64,000 nt of DNA from Ditylenchus dipsaci (GCA_004194705.1 SADC01000169.1:1-64000), one strand, 5' to 3'. Positions 47,001-53,560 are shown, numbered from the stretch's first letter. Made by a program: numbers and translations. Notes: a model not told the origin generated them from the sequence alone.

Positions 47001-49769
47001 AGGCATCAATCCAACTGGTCCGGTCATTCACCTGAAAAATTTGTATTTTCACGGCTTGTTCCTTTTTTCTTGCTGCCGAAAAATGGACTTACCTGTTCTC
47101 TGGGTGAGTTCAAGCCATGTCCAGTAGTTTTGTCGTATTTTGCCTGCAAAAAATTCTAATTGCATATGTTAGCTAGATTTTAACTTCAAGTGGATTTTTA
47201 CTGCTTTTACCAAAAAAAAAATCAGCTTGGGGGACCAAGGAAATTTTCTGGAGTGGGTGATCCAGAATCGACTGGGTGGGTGTTCTAAAACTGTTCCGAA
47301 TCCGCTTTGCTGATAGGGATTGATTTTCATTACTCTGATCATAGGCGATTTCTCGATAGTCTGAAATTTTCACTCAGATTTTCACAAACGCCCCCTAAAA
47401 TAGATGTTGTAGGAAAGACTAGGATAGGGCATGGGCCAGCCCATGCGTATGCCTAGTTCAGACATCGCTTTTCAATTTTAGGTCATTTTAAGCTTGTAGT
47501 CTTTTTACGTGGTCGATTTAGACAAAAAAAACTTGAAATACTAAAAATTATTCAACCCTGATAAATGGAATTTCTGTCTTGCCCTCACACTGCAAGTCAA
47601 ACACTGGATCACACCTGGGCACTGGGATCTTGTGCACCTCCAGAGGACAACTGATCTGAGTGGACTGCATAATCTCGTAGGCCACTACTTGGCCTAAAAC
47701 ACGCCAAAAATTATTAATTAAACAGACAAAAAAATTATTATAAAATTAACTGAAAAAGCCAGCATGGTGGTCAAATTTCTCTGGCTGGGGATCCCGGAAG
47801 GACCACGGAAAACGAGATCTACAAATTTTCATCATTTATTTTTGATCAAGCTGGTTGCAAACTCAAACCAGAAATGGCTCTAGCAGAAGGTAGGTTGCTA
47901 GCTAACCTGTAGACACCATCCTGGTAGTTGCTGGGCACATCCCTGTGCAACCGACTGCCCACGCTACCCCATTCAGGATTGGCTGGAGGTGGGTGAGAGT
48001 TAGTTAAAAAAAAGAATATTACAAATAGAATACCTAAATTGTTGAACCAGCCGTCATACCTCTGGTATTCTCCATTTCTTTCTAGTCCTTAAATGATAAT
48101 TACTTGTATTTGGAATTTACAAATCCGTTATTTGATTTTAGAACTGGCCATTAGCTGGCGGCAATATTTTGGTCCTATTGAACAAGGGATACCGGTTTTC
48201 GACCTTGGTTATCATATTATTTTTTGGCTTAAGTTTTTCGAAAACTGAGGCAAAAAAAATACGGACTCTAGGCGGGATCGAACTTGAGATAAGGTTAATA
48301 AGGTTAATAATTGTGGCCGACAATACCGAAATACCCATTTTGGTCAATAAAATTTTAAAATTTTCCACCGATTCCGTTTTTAAGATTTTAGATAAGCACC
48401 CAAAAATCATAAAATTGAAAGAGATTGAATAAAGGCCAGCGGGGTAGCTTTTAGAGAAAATACGGTAAGTTCTTTTGTAGGGTTGTCAAATCGAATAGTC
48501 GATTTCGACTAATTTAGTCGATTAGTCGTAAATAAATTCGAATATTTTTTCGACTAATCGACTATTCGAATTTTTTCGAATACCGAACGACTAACCAGAT
48601 AGACTTTTCGGAAATTTAAACTATTCGATAACCCTAGTTTTTTTTGAACATTTTTCGTACTTTTCGGCTGATCTAGCTCTATTTTGAAGTAATTGTTAGA
48701 GAAAGTTCATTAAAAAATTATGAAACGAAATTTTTTTGCAGTTAATATTTTTTAAAAATTTAGTCAAATTTCTATACTTTTTTATGCAAATTTTTTGCTG
48801 TATCCCAACCGAAAATCTCATTATATATGGTTATTGCGTATTTTTTTGGTGTAATCAAAAGTTAATTTGGACAAATGTACTATATCTTCTTTTTCTTCTT
48901 CAATCCCTCGCCTCCGGCTCATCCAAATCAGCTAGGGGAACCCAAAAGAAAAATGCTCTTAAAACCAGTTTGCAATTACTCTTCCCTTCCATCACTTCCA
49001 AAATGCCGTCAAAACATCGATAATAAACCCAAAATGTCTGTTTCGATGTAGTTTACTGTTACAGTTGGCAAAAAAGGTACTAAGTGTGAGTGATTTGCTG
49101 ACACTCTTGGACAAAACACTGAGACCAACGCAAACAAAAATCAATAATAATTTGACAAATTTTATACCAATTTCGATTTACAGTCTGAGTTTGTAAATTT
49201 ATTTAGTCATGGAAGAAATCGATGAACTTTTTAAAAAAAATTTTTACCAATCCGTGGAAGCCCTTGACCAAAATTTCGAAAAGTGCTCTATTTTTTTTGG
49301 GATGCCCTGTAATGACCCGTCTCCTCAAAAAGAAATAAAATATTTTTTCGATTTTTTTATTTCCTCGTTATCTCGACAAAGTAATTGACCGGTCTTTTTG
49401 ACGTCTCAATACTTACTGCTGGTCGAAGTTAATAACAAGGAAGGAGATTTTGACCCTAATTCACAATGGTGGTGGAGACCAGGCTAACCCTACTTTAAAA
49501 AATAAAGAAAATTAAACAGAAAACAGAAAACCCAACCTCCTGCTGCCGCTATTAGACAAATCAGAGTGGTCCAGAACAAAGCAATAGTATATAAAGAATA
49601 ATAATGTGGCCGTTTAGAGCTCCTTTTAACTATGCTGCAGCTATCTGTAACCTTTTTAGGTGGGCCTGGCTGAGAACACCGTAAATAGTAGGTAGAAGTA
49701 TCTGGAATGGAGTTGAGAGGGTCCTCCTCTTCCATATTGCATTTGGAATGGCCAACATGCATAACAGAT
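21214..49769 (-). CDS. DUOX: Dual oxidase (DUOX, BLI-3-like), whole gene
   Basis: Membrane NADPH oxidase that passes electrons from NADPH through FAD and two hemes to oxygen and yields hydrogen peroxide outside the cell; calcium binding to EF-hands activates it. Fifty-two exons in order: 49537-49769, 48034-48087, 47869-47982, 47751-47818, 47557-47693, 47093-47143, 46929-47031, 45847-45948, 45626-45792, 45502-45571, 42757-42949, 42675-42708, 42576-42625, 42395-42523, 41887-41903, 41802-41824, 41671-41719, 41529-41623, 41453-41484, 41327-41397, 40242-40281, 40043-40188, 39925-39990, 39770-39877, 38586-38689, 38466-38536, 38257-38411, 36504-36533, 36218-36446, 35849-35894, 35680-35804, 34998-35055, 34875-34946, 34656-34822, 34517-34594, 32045-32136, 31840-31993, 31690-31783, 31518-31633, 30876-30996, 30776-30824, 30671-30728, 30558-30611, 29786-29821, 29665-29739, 29565-29612, 29432-29512, 23000-23036, 22095-22213, 21991-22045, 21862-21938, 21214-21339. 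The sum is about 4.68 kb, about 1,557 residues, near the usual 1,500-1,550. About nine one-base losses break frame or phase. All family regions are present in order, so the gene is probably functional. Confidence 0.95.
22370..22560. mobile_element. Palindromic MITE beginning CCGTATTTCCTC
   Basis: GTCTAAAATTTCTGTTTTC pairs with GAAAACAGAAATTTCAGAGC further on. Its left end resembles the TACCGTATTTCCTCTAATA tips of the pogo-type MITEs. It lies in a DUOX intron. Confidence 0.45.
22590..22828. mobile_element. MITE with GGGGCACACCAG ends
   Basis: Ends GGGGCACACCAGCGCGTTAC and its inverse at 22800-22826 pair over about 45 bases. A relative with the same CACTCGTTT and AAAACTAGGCAGAAAACT core lies at 28040-28295. 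Confidence 0.65.
23100..23690. repeat. Imperfect direct duplication in DUOX intron
   Basis: Blocks such as AAAAAAGAACGTTCGATAAT, GTTTTAAGAGGGGCATCTG and ATGAAGTCATGGTATTTGGG recur about 180 bases further in altered form (AAAAAAGAGTCTAAAAATAC, GTTTTAAGAGGGCATGTGCC, ATGAAGTCATAAAATTGGG). I see no gene. Confidence 0.45.
23690..24150. repeat. Two adjacent minisatellites of about 21-22 bp
   Basis: 23700-23850 has about seven copies of a GGTATGCCAGAGGAGTGGGTA-type unit. 23860-24150 has about thirteen copies of a unit like CACCAAGATAGAGCCCAAAC. Both have nearly the same period but different words, and they abut. Confidence 0.7.
24363..27698. mobile_element. 3.3-kb element with long terminal inverted repeats
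   Basis: The ends ATTACGGGTGGTCCAAAAGG and ATTAATGGGTGGTCCAAAAG (inverted) pair for about 150 bases, including AATAAACTTTTG, ATTATAAAATAAATT and GGTTTTGCAGCTTTGT. Inside are a TAGCCCTG element (25510-26290), a palindrome with poly-C/poly-G tips (26870-27560) and the GTGTCTAAGGTATGTGGGTG family (26510-27330). A possible coding exon lies at 25756-26001. It fills most of the largest DUOX intron. Confidence 0.7.
25756..26001 (-). CDS. Candidate exon, Arg/Gly-rich and acidic protein
   Basis: Lies between the acceptor CACTTTTCAG and the donor ATGTG|GTGAGT. It reads [20 protein letters not shown], then [19 protein letters not shown], then with one base added near 25872 [20 protein letters not shown] and KRTVKAFIC. 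The composition looks like coding sequence and the break is again a single missing base, as in DUOX and VPS34. It is in the largest DUOX intron, on the same strand, inside the 3.3-kb element. It may be a gene carried by that element or an independent nested gene; I do not recognise it. Confidence 0.45.
28040..28295. mobile_element. MITE related to 22590-22828
   Basis: Ends GGGATGCCCGTGCGTTTC and GCACGGGCATGCCCTTTT pair. The core AAAACTAGGCAGAAAACTGA is shared with the copy at 22590. Confidence 0.55.
28296..28811. mobile_element. Fold-back element 11, arm word GATGCGGATGCGGTGCGG
   Basis: Ends ACCCTACGTTCACAATGATC and the inverse GATCATTGTGAACGTAGGGT. The arms are rich in GCATCCGCACCGCATCC words, each ending in TTGTGAAC or GTTCACAA. 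The element at 38964-39374 has the same ends with a diverged interior. Confidence 0.8.
28812..29431. other. DUOX intron, nothing recognised
   Basis: AT-rich sequence between fold-back 11 and DUOX exon 47. I looked for a further NADPH-domain exon here and found none; the next exon is at 23000-23036. Confidence 0.4.
29432..30996 (-). CDS. DUOX: DUOX exons 40-47: FAD domain and start of NADPH site
   Basis: [20 protein letters not shown] is the last helix. FAD domain: [15 protein letters not shown], then [13 protein letters not shown] spread over two exons (the NOX HPFT-type flavin motif) and [16 protein letters not shown] site: [10 protein letters not shown], then [16 protein letters not shown] (nucleotide-binding glycine loop). 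All exon phases fit without correction. The intron between 29821 and 30558 carries a 5S rRNA gene on the same strand. Confidence 0.95.
30036..30152 (-). rRNA. 5S ribosomal RNA gene, copy 1
   Basis: The minus strand begins GCTTACGACCATACCACG and runs 117 bases to GTGTTGTAAGC. The ends pair with each other as helix I of 5S. The internal promoter is present: AAGCAACGTTGGGC (box A region) and GGATCGGAGACGTCCTGGGA (box C region). A T-rich stretch follows the 3' end. It lacks two G near the 3' end compared with copy 2 (CTCGTGTTG versus CTCGGGTGTTG). Sequence agrees best with nematode 5S. It lies in a DUOX intron, same strand. Confidence 0.92.
30153..30290 (-). promoter_or_regulatory. Conserved 5S upstream region, copy 1
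   Basis: Directly 5' of the 5S gene (minus strand) stands a hairpin GGGAACAGCATATATAATAG...TTTCCC with a TATATAA about 25-30 bases from the start of the RNA, then ATAGCCCATCCGTT. Both are shared with copy 2. It may be a 5S upstream promoter or the rest of a former 5S repeat unit. Confidence 0.55.
31518..34946 (-). CDS. DUOX: DUOX exons 33-39: six-helix ferric-reductase core
   Basis: [20 protein letters not shown] and ALVFFERFW form the second helix, then [36 protein letters not shown] carries two His 14 residues apart, and [17 protein letters not shown] carries two His 13 apart. These spacings are those of the four heme-ligating His of NOX proteins. [14 protein letters not shown] and MKRAYHAF complete the core. 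A C is missing near 31855, where LFQEAVFG should be read. One G is missing at the 31690/31633 junction, which otherwise reads IIY|VFSAP. A 2.4-kb intron (32137-34516) is filled with three nested palindromes. Confidence 0.94.
32157..32525. mobile_element. ACAGT-type MITE with constant core
   Basis: The tip ACAGTGAACTCTGGCTATAA is followed by GGTTCATTCCCGCCTAGGG and, inside, ATATCGCAAGGATTACGAT and CCGGTCGTTTTTG. The same modules occur in the elements at 40454, 44536 and 58189, which have different tips. Confidence 0.65.
32530..33765. mobile_element. Fold-back element 12, word ACCAGGATCAGGACCAGGAT
   Basis: Outer arms (32530-32700 and 33630-33765) pair through ATTCAGAATTAGAGATGAAG and an array of ACCAGGA words. 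A second palindrome is nested inside (32765-33590) with GAGATAACCTCATATTCGTG, ACAGCCGGCTTTCACATGA and a C/G run. Its centre carries the GTATGTGGGTGTGCGCATCT family (33120-33240), itself palindromic. Copies of the inner parts occur at 59845-60080 and 63010-63410. Confidence 0.75.
33811..34492. mobile_element. Fold-back element 13, arm word AAATCTGTGACAGAAATGAG
   Basis: Ends CCCCGCCAATTCAAATTTTT and the inverse AAAAATTCG...GGCGGGGGACA. The arms repeat TGTCACAGATATCCTCATTT and its inverse. The centre is a TAGCCCTGCGATTCTAGTTT MITE (34100-34300). A related end, CCCCCGCCAATTCAAATTTT, begins the element at 62615. Confidence 0.75.
34998..36533 (-). CDS. DUOX: DUOX exons 28-32: EF-hand region
   Basis: [10 protein letters not shown] leads into [20 protein letters not shown] and [13 protein letters not shown], a degenerate first EF-hand (loop NGGQNID). 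The second, [17 protein letters not shown], has a canonical 12-residue loop with D1, N3, E5, G6 and E12, so calcium binding is likely. Then [14 protein letters not shown] and [10 protein letters not shown]. Phase is off by one base between 36218 and 35894. Confidence 0.92.
35200..35620. repeat. Repeat with G run, GGATTTTTCTGGCTACG
   Basis: The segment 35450-35600 (AAAAACACTATGAAC, a G11 run, GGATTTTTCTGGCTACGCC) recurs inverted at 62878-63003. Upstream, CAGTCAACTTTCTATGAACC GGC-type words look like a MITE tip. Confidence 0.5.
35960..36180. mobile_element. Palindrome with facing C15 and G14 runs
   Basis: A C run at 35970-35984 followed by GGTTTGACTTGGCCACAATC faces AATCAGCTTGGGTGATTAGGCC and a G run at 36140-36153. 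It lies in a DUOX intron. It belongs to the loose set of poly-C/poly-G palindromes with AATCAGCTTGGGGGACCAAG. Confidence 0.6.
36682..36771. mobile_element. Pogo-tip MITE, 90 bp, almost fully palindromic
   Basis: ATACCGTATTATCTCTAATA and its inverse TATTAGAGATAATACAGTAT form the ends, with AAGGCCCCAAGGGGCCTT as a second palindrome. It lies in a DUOX intron. Confidence 0.7.
36955..38232. mobile_element. Nested MITEs with pogo tips and transposase C-terminal remnants
   Basis: 37264-37918 has TACCGTATTCTTCTAATAGC at one end and GCTATTAGAGGAAATACGGTA at the other, with repeats of AGCTCCACATGCTCTAAT. Inside, plus-strand 37505-37670 reads [20 protein letters not shown] to [13 protein letters not shown] and stop. 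37920-37968 reads [15 protein letters not shown] and stop, so two related C-terminal tails are present. A partial third copy ends at 38155. The outer flanks (36955-37260 and 38157-38232) carry GTCGTCGTTGG words, inverted relative to each other. Confidence 0.6.
38257..40281 (-). CDS. DUOX: DUOX exons 21-27: end of ectodomain, first TM helix, intracellular linker
   Basis: [20 protein letters not shown] carries the conserved cysteines near the end of the ectodomain. Next comes [20 protein letters not shown], the first membrane helix, followed by the basic stop QKRKKMG. The linker continues with [69 protein letters not shown] and [20 protein letters not shown] is missing in the CCCC/GGGG run at 38635-38638, after which the frame resumes. 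Confidence 0.9.
38964..39374. mobile_element. Diverged relative of fold-back 11 with a SINE inside
   Basis: Ends TTATGCCCCTACACAATAAT and the inverse of ACCCTACGTGCACAATGACC, then GCACAGTANAGAAAAAGCNA, pair between arms. The right arm is interrupted by the tRNA-derived SINE at 39150-39232. Confidence 0.65.
39150..39232 (-). mobile_element. Intact tRNA-derived SINE head
   Basis: On the minus strand, CTCGATAGAGCAGTGCCTAC (A box region) and CGCAGGTTCGGTCCCGC (B box) are about 35 bases apart. It matches the split SINE around fold-back 3. It might be a tRNA pseudogene; I cannot fold a proper anticodon arm. Confidence 0.5.
40454..41076. mobile_element. ACAGTC-type MITE with nested insert
   Basis: Tips TACAGTCAACCTCCCGATTC and its inverse, then CTCAAGTTCGTTCCCGCCTA at both ends. 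The constant core ATATCGCAAAGATTTC and GCCGATCGTTTTTC is followed by its inverse at 40680-40790. The right half holds 40840-40990, similar to the interior of the poly-C palindrome at 10182. Confidence 0.75.
41327..42949 (-). CDS. DUOX: DUOX exons 11-20: peroxidase-like domain, second half
   Basis: Encodes [143 protein letters not shown] and [10 protein letters not shown]. It contains microexons of 17 bases (41887-41903) and 23 bases (41802-41824), plus exons of 34, 49 and 32. One-base losses: about 42808 and about 42440 inside exons, at the 42576/42523 junction, and in the acceptor of 41824, which reads TTTTCG instead of TTTTCAG. The intron above 42949 holds a pogo-like element and a 5S rRNA gene. 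Confidence 0.93.
42974..43054. mobile_element. Pogo-tip MITE, 81 bp
   Basis: TACCGTATTTCTTCTAATAA and TTATAAGAAGAAACACAGTA ends around a short loop, immediately above DUOX exon 11. Confidence 0.65.
43152..44098 (-). mobile_element. Pogo-like element with Brinker-type DNA-binding remnant
   Basis: Ends TACCGTATTCTCTCTAATAG and its inverse, with ACCCGTCTATTAGAGAGG repeats just inside. A minus-strand ORF starts at 43873 ([11 protein letters not shown]) and reads [19 protein letters not shown]; after one missing base near 43750 it continues [20 protein letters not shown]. That pattern (basic start, SAAKKFDV helix, R-IQEW) is the N-terminal HTH of pogo/Tigger transposases of the Brinker/Psq kind. 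No DDE domain follows, so the element is not autonomous as it stands. It lies in a DUOX intron. Confidence 0.7.
44271..44389 (-). rRNA. 5S ribosomal RNA gene, copy 2
   Basis: 119 bases on the minus strand, from GCTTACGACCATACCACG to GGGTGTTGTAAGC. It differs from copy 1 by very few bases, mainly two extra G near the 3' end, and looks like the fuller version. Internal control regions are intact, and CCAGTTTTTTC follows the 3' end as a pol III terminator. It sits in the DUOX intron between exons 10 and 11, same strand as the host. Confidence 0.93.
44390..44500 (-). promoter_or_regulatory. Conserved 5S upstream region, copy 2
   Basis: GGGAACAGCAAATATAGTAG...GTTCCC hairpin, then CATCCGTTCGTTC and CTATAGCCCATCC on the minus strand, as at copy 1. 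Confidence 0.55.
44536..44959. mobile_element. ACAGTC-type MITE, tip GGATAACCGGACAC
   Basis: Tips TACAGTCGAACCTGGATAAC and its inverse, then AAGTTCGTTCCCAGCTGAGT, and ATATCGCAAGGATGCCGATT with GCCGATCGTTTTTC inside, all mirrored in the right half. The same constant parts as 40454 and 58189. Confidence 0.8.
45060..45115 (-). repeat. Orphan 5S spacer fragment
   Basis: GGATGGGCTATAGTGCAGGC and AGACGGTTAGAGAAAC match the region upstream of both 5S genes, but no 5S follows; the match stops at TTGGATGGG. It suggests a former 5S repeat unit or a mobile unit that includes this spacer. Confidence 0.6.
45502..48087 (-). CDS. DUOX: DUOX exons 2-10: peroxidase-like domain, first half
   Basis: Covers [116 protein letters not shown] and [10 protein letters not shown], in the order of the animal heme peroxidase fold. 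Where typical peroxidases have a distal-His FGQFLDHD-type motif, the sequence reads [10 protein letters not shown], so the distal histidine is absent, as I recall for other DUOX proteins. One base is missing between 47751 and 47693: either T in the TTTTT run or G at the acceptor. Adding T would give AFFSQVVAYE. Confidence 0.93.
46025..46670. mobile_element. Palindrome with AATCAGCTTGGGGGAC end
   Basis: Outer left end CCCCTCCCCCCATTCAAATC with AGCTTGGGGGACAAAGGTAA. The inner arms pair from GACACTTTATGACGGAACTT (46249) to AAGTTCCGTCATAAAGTGTC (46580-46600), including TTGAATCCGAATCCGTTGAG. It lies in a DUOX intron. Confidence 0.65.
46689..46870. mobile_element. ACAGTC-type MITE, tip GCTCTATATAAGATA
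   Basis: Tips TACAGTCGACGCTCTATATA and the inverse TATAAAGAGCGTCGACTGTA, 182 bases in all. It lies in the DUOX intron just above exon 8. Confidence 0.75.
48100..49536. other. First DUOX intron, with palindromes
   Basis: 48130-48470 ends in TAGAGAAAATACGGTAAG, a pogo-type tip, and carries a B-box-like GGCGGGATCGAACTTGAG. 48485-48605 is a palindrome of TCGACTAATCGACTATTCGA words, similar to 63890-63945. The rest is AT-rich without exon signals. Confidence 0.5.
49537..49769 (-). CDS. DUOX: DUOX exon 1: N-terminal segment with membrane anchor
   Basis: Starts directly after the acceptor-like GTTTGTTTTTAG. The first ATG is seven bases in (49762-49760). It encodes about 76 residues: a hydrophilic part rich in Ser/Pro ([27 protein letters not shown]) and then a hydrophobic stretch, [19 protein letters not shown], which would act as signal or signal anchor. 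It ends GGA G at a GT donor and joins in frame to exon 2 ([18 protein letters not shown]). A cytosolic lead of about 55 residues before the anchor is longer than the short signal peptides I recall for DUOX proteins. A second in-frame Met (49735) could also start. Confidence 0.75.
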
Positions 49770-49781
49770 CTAAAAACAAAC
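49770..49781 (-). promoter_or_regulatory. Likely trans-splice (or last 5' UTR) acceptor of DUOX
   Basis: GTTTGTTTTTAG stands seven bases before the first ATG of DUOX. In nematodes, spliced leaders are joined at such sites close to the start codon. It could equally be an ordinary acceptor of a 5' UTR intron; no leader gene is visible in the window. Confidence 0.4.
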
Positions 49782-49789
49782 TCATAAGG

Positions 49790-52250
49790 CTAAAGATCAC
49801 TTTTTATTTCATATTTATTGCAGACACATTTGAAAAACGGAAAAAGCATTCAATTTCAAGCAATAAAGCTGAAAAAAGATCCAACATTTGAAGTGCAAAA
49901 CAAAATTTTGAAAAAGTGCTAAGAAAAAAAAGAAAAAAGAAGCCTGAATTGAAGAAATCAATGATTTTCTAAAAAGCATCACGCATAAGATTGTTCAAGC
50001 CGATGTTTCAAAATCGAGGTTTTGTCTCAAAGCTCATTTTTTTCGAGTCTCAAGCCAAGCCAAATGCTCGAAAACATTGAGGGCTCCGCAATTATGATCA
50101 TGCAATCAATGGGCGCAGGTTACTATTGAATCAACTAGCAACCAAAAATCAAATAAGTGGGATCGGTAGAGCTTGTGGGGGTTAAGAAAATACAATACAC
50201 AGTTATGCAAAATATTCATTCTGAGATGAGATATAGAAATTTCAAAGTCAAAGGTGGGGGCCTTTTGCAAAAGACCATGAAACTTGATAAAATTTGTGAA
50301 ATTGGTGTTCGCGCAGGACCACCCTGATTATGTTAATCGAATTATTTATGTGCGCATTTAAAATTTGAATTGTTTATTAATCAATATAGGACACAATCTT
50401 GCAATAAAAAATGTAGGGCAACCTAAGTCGCCTAATTCGTCCGATCTGGCAATTCAAGCAAAGCTCGGATCAACTAGATGGTTCAAAACTTTAAAAAAAT
50501 AAATGCAAGCAAAAAGTAATTCGAAAATATATTTGATAAAATTAGGGTGGTCCGGCGCAAATCAAAATTTAGAAAATTGCTTTGTTAATTAGCTAACATG
50601 GTCCATTGAAGAAAATACGTTACGTTGGAAATAAACTTATTTCGGGTACATTTTGTTAGTATTGGCAAAGGAAATTAAAATAAAATACGATATATAATAT
50701 TTTTACAAGAATTTATGACTAAACCAAAGTAACATTTTTTCCTAAGCATTTTAAAGGACTATCGCTGTTGCTCACAACAAAAATTTCAGGAAACGCTGAT
50801 TCATCGACGGTGAATTCATCGATGGTGAATTCATCGACATTTTGGCGTTTTGTTCAGAGTTTGAGTTTTATTTTCAAGCTGTTTTTCGAGTTGTTCGTAA
50901 TGGTCTTTAGAGATTAACTTTTCGAGAGTCTCATTATTTTGTTTCTAAAACTCCACTGGTTGACTCTGTTATTCTTCTATTCTTCTATTCTCTCATTATT
51001 AATTTTTGTTCAGTCTCTCTCTTCTATGCTATGCTCCAAATGCTCAGGAAGAATGACCCGCGTGGTGGATTTCTTCGTGGATCTTTCGTGAAAAGGTATG
51101 GAATCGATGTTTCTTTTGTGATTCAGTAGTGTATTGATTGATTTAAGTGGTTCTTGCTCTCTTCAAGTATCAGTGTTTCAGCTCAAATTTGCAAGAAGGA
51201 TGACCTGCATGGTGGTATTATACGGCGTGCGTGACTGTGGCTGAAGTCGTCTTTCAGTAAATACGTCTTATCTAGTATTTCGGATGTTGTATTGCTTGGT
51301 TTCCCTGGTATTGTTGGTTCTGTTTGCAATAAATTTTTTCTTATCATGTTTTCCGTTAGCCCTTGCAACTATGTGTTAATTTAGGGCATAGTGGGTTAGC
51401 CGGGCTGATTTCGGTGAATTAGCCAGAATCGCAAATCGTGTTGCAAAAAACCGGAAAAAACCGAGTTTAGCCAAAAGCAGTTTATTCGCTACAATATTGA
51501 CCGAATACCAGTCAGGGGTCGGTTAACCGAGCGAGAAAAATTGAAAAAACGTAACTGAAAACCGGGTAAATTAGAAATGTGGTTAATGAAACCGATAGTA
51601 TCCTGCTCTAATTTATATGTGTAAATTTTGCAGCTAACCCCGGTTAAAATAGGTGAAGGAAAGAAAGTTACTAGGTAGTGGTACAGCAGCGGAAGCAGGT
51701 AGATGGGGCTAGTGGGTTCGGTACCTAACTCTGGCTCTACATTTTGAAGAGGCTGAAATTAAGCGCCGGAAGATTGCGAGCCGGAAAAATAAATAGAGAG
51801 AATAAATTTTTTTGATGGGTTTCCAAATACATTTTCCTGCTCAAATCACACTTGTGAGACCCGGTCTGCGCAAAAATTGCAATTGCGCGTAAATACACAT
51901 ATGATGTCACACAAAAAGATAAAAAAATGTTGAAAAGGTATAAAAATTTCATAAAGCAGAACGCCACAACCTATTTCCGATTTTCGCCAGTTTGACACGC
52001 CGTGACCCATCAACAAATTTTACTCTTTCTATTTATTTTTTCGGCGCGCAATTTTTGCACCTCCGCATTTTTGATAATTTAATTGTGAGTTTATTGAAAA
52101 ATTTCCGGAATTAAAATATTGGCCCGCGCGAATTTAAAGATATTAAATTCTCATTGTCGGCGACGGCGATGGTCATTTAAAACAAAAAAAAATATAGAAA
52201 TATAAGTTTCACCACGTTTCGGACAAGTCGACAGTTTACACAAGTCCAGC
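49790..52250. other. Region upstream of DUOX, no gene recognised
   Basis: Would contain the DUOX promoter. I see no clear TATA box or CpG cluster next to the start, as expected for a trans-spliced gene. 50788-50850 has three GAATTCATCGACGGT words, like 18015-18050 and 2640-2680. 51370-51600 is rich in AACCGGNNAA words. Confidence 0.3.
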
Positions 52251-52258
52251 CTAAATGA

Positions 52259-52600
52259 AGAAGATCAATAAAAGCAATTGCTCACCCTCTTTCTCAGAAA
52301 GAGAAGACAAAAATAAGACGAAAGTGAGAGGAATTTCACTGCGCATCCCTCCTCAGGCAATTGATCCAAGGAGAGGGGGGATAAAAGAGGAACTCCCACT
52401 GTCAAAGGGGTAATTCGGGTCAGACAGCACAGGAACAAAAGGGTGCAAAAAGTGGAATTTGTTGCTTGTAAAAAAGTTTTGGGAGTGTCACCACTACCAG
52501 AAAGAACAAGAGTGGGAGGAAGGCAAATTAATTTAGAATTAGTAATGCTGTTTTTTGGTTTTCGGAGGACATTTAAAATAGTCTTACGCACAGCTGTGCA
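52259..52600 (-). CDS. Open frame of about 108 codons, uncertain
   Basis: A minus-strand frame with Leu- and Ser-rich sequence (PLLSPLSLDQLPEEG, LLFLRKRVSNCF). An alternative frame in the same stretch reads VLSDPNYPFDSGSSSFIPPL and may be the real one. There are no convincing splice signals on both sides and no family that I know. Confidence 0.15.
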
Positions 52601-53299
52601 ACCATTGATTCAATAATAAATAGGAAGAGACACAAAATTAATAGTAGAAAATAATCAAAAACTTTGTGTTTCAAAAAATATTGGAATTTTTCTAATACAA
52701 AACAGTACCCAAACGCTCGAATTGTTTTATTTACAACAAAAACAATCGTCGATAACAGCTTGGGCTACAATTTTCGAACCGCTTAAATTTTTTAAATTTC
52801 AATAAAATTATGAATCTAAAATAAATACACTTTTTTGTTTTAATTAATTCATTTAGTTCCACTTGATGGGCTTTTATAAACGTCCGAGTGAATTTCAGCT
52901 ACGACATTTTTGGGTTTCACTTTTCGACTATTGCTAATGTATACGCTTTCAAAAAGTGAATTCAAAAGCTATGACTAAAATTCACTGTGGCATTTATAAA
53001 AGACCTCATTTATAAAAGACCTTGTAATTCTGAGCGGGTCAACCGAAAAATGATCGACTACGATTCAAGCTGGAATTTAGTTATTATTTTAGCACAATGG
53101 CTGCATTTGGATCGACTAAGCTAAAAGTTAAACTCGAGCCTGAGAAAAATCAAACCCGCTCTTTTAATAACGAATTGAAAAATAACTCTTGAAATTACAA
53201 TTTTTTGCGAAACTCAAATATTTGTTTGGATAGATGTTAAGCCCGCGACCATCTGAACCTCTAGGTGAATGCAGGGGTTTAATTTAATTCACTTTGTTG

Positions 53300-53560
53300 T
53301 TCAGATTTTACAAAAAAAATGGTGCCAAGTTAGTTTTGCTTAGCACAAAACTAGAATCCTCACAACTCATGCATGTAGACAGCTGAAGTGTAGGCTCTTG
53401 TAATTTGGTGTCTTTTTGTGAGAAGTCTTGATGATCACCTAACAAGAGGTGGAGTGGTTGCAGCACCACAAAAGGAATGCATCCGCTATTTACTGTTCCA
53501 CCACCATTCAAAGAGTCACTTTATTGCAGTAGCAACAGTGGTGCTGGAAACACTAGTTAA
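53300..53560 (-). CDS. Possible 3' exon, unknown product
   Basis: The minus strand reads LNGGGTVNSGCIPFVVLQPL, then HQDFSQKDTKLQEPTLQLST, then a stop after LAPFFL. The composition is protein-like, but no family is recognised and only the lower end is defined, by the stop. Confidence 0.2.

Noticed and set aside
21214..49769. DUOX as a pseudogene
   Set aside because: All domains, all splice signals but one, and the stop codon are in place; defects are only single missing bases, as in the neighbouring gene.
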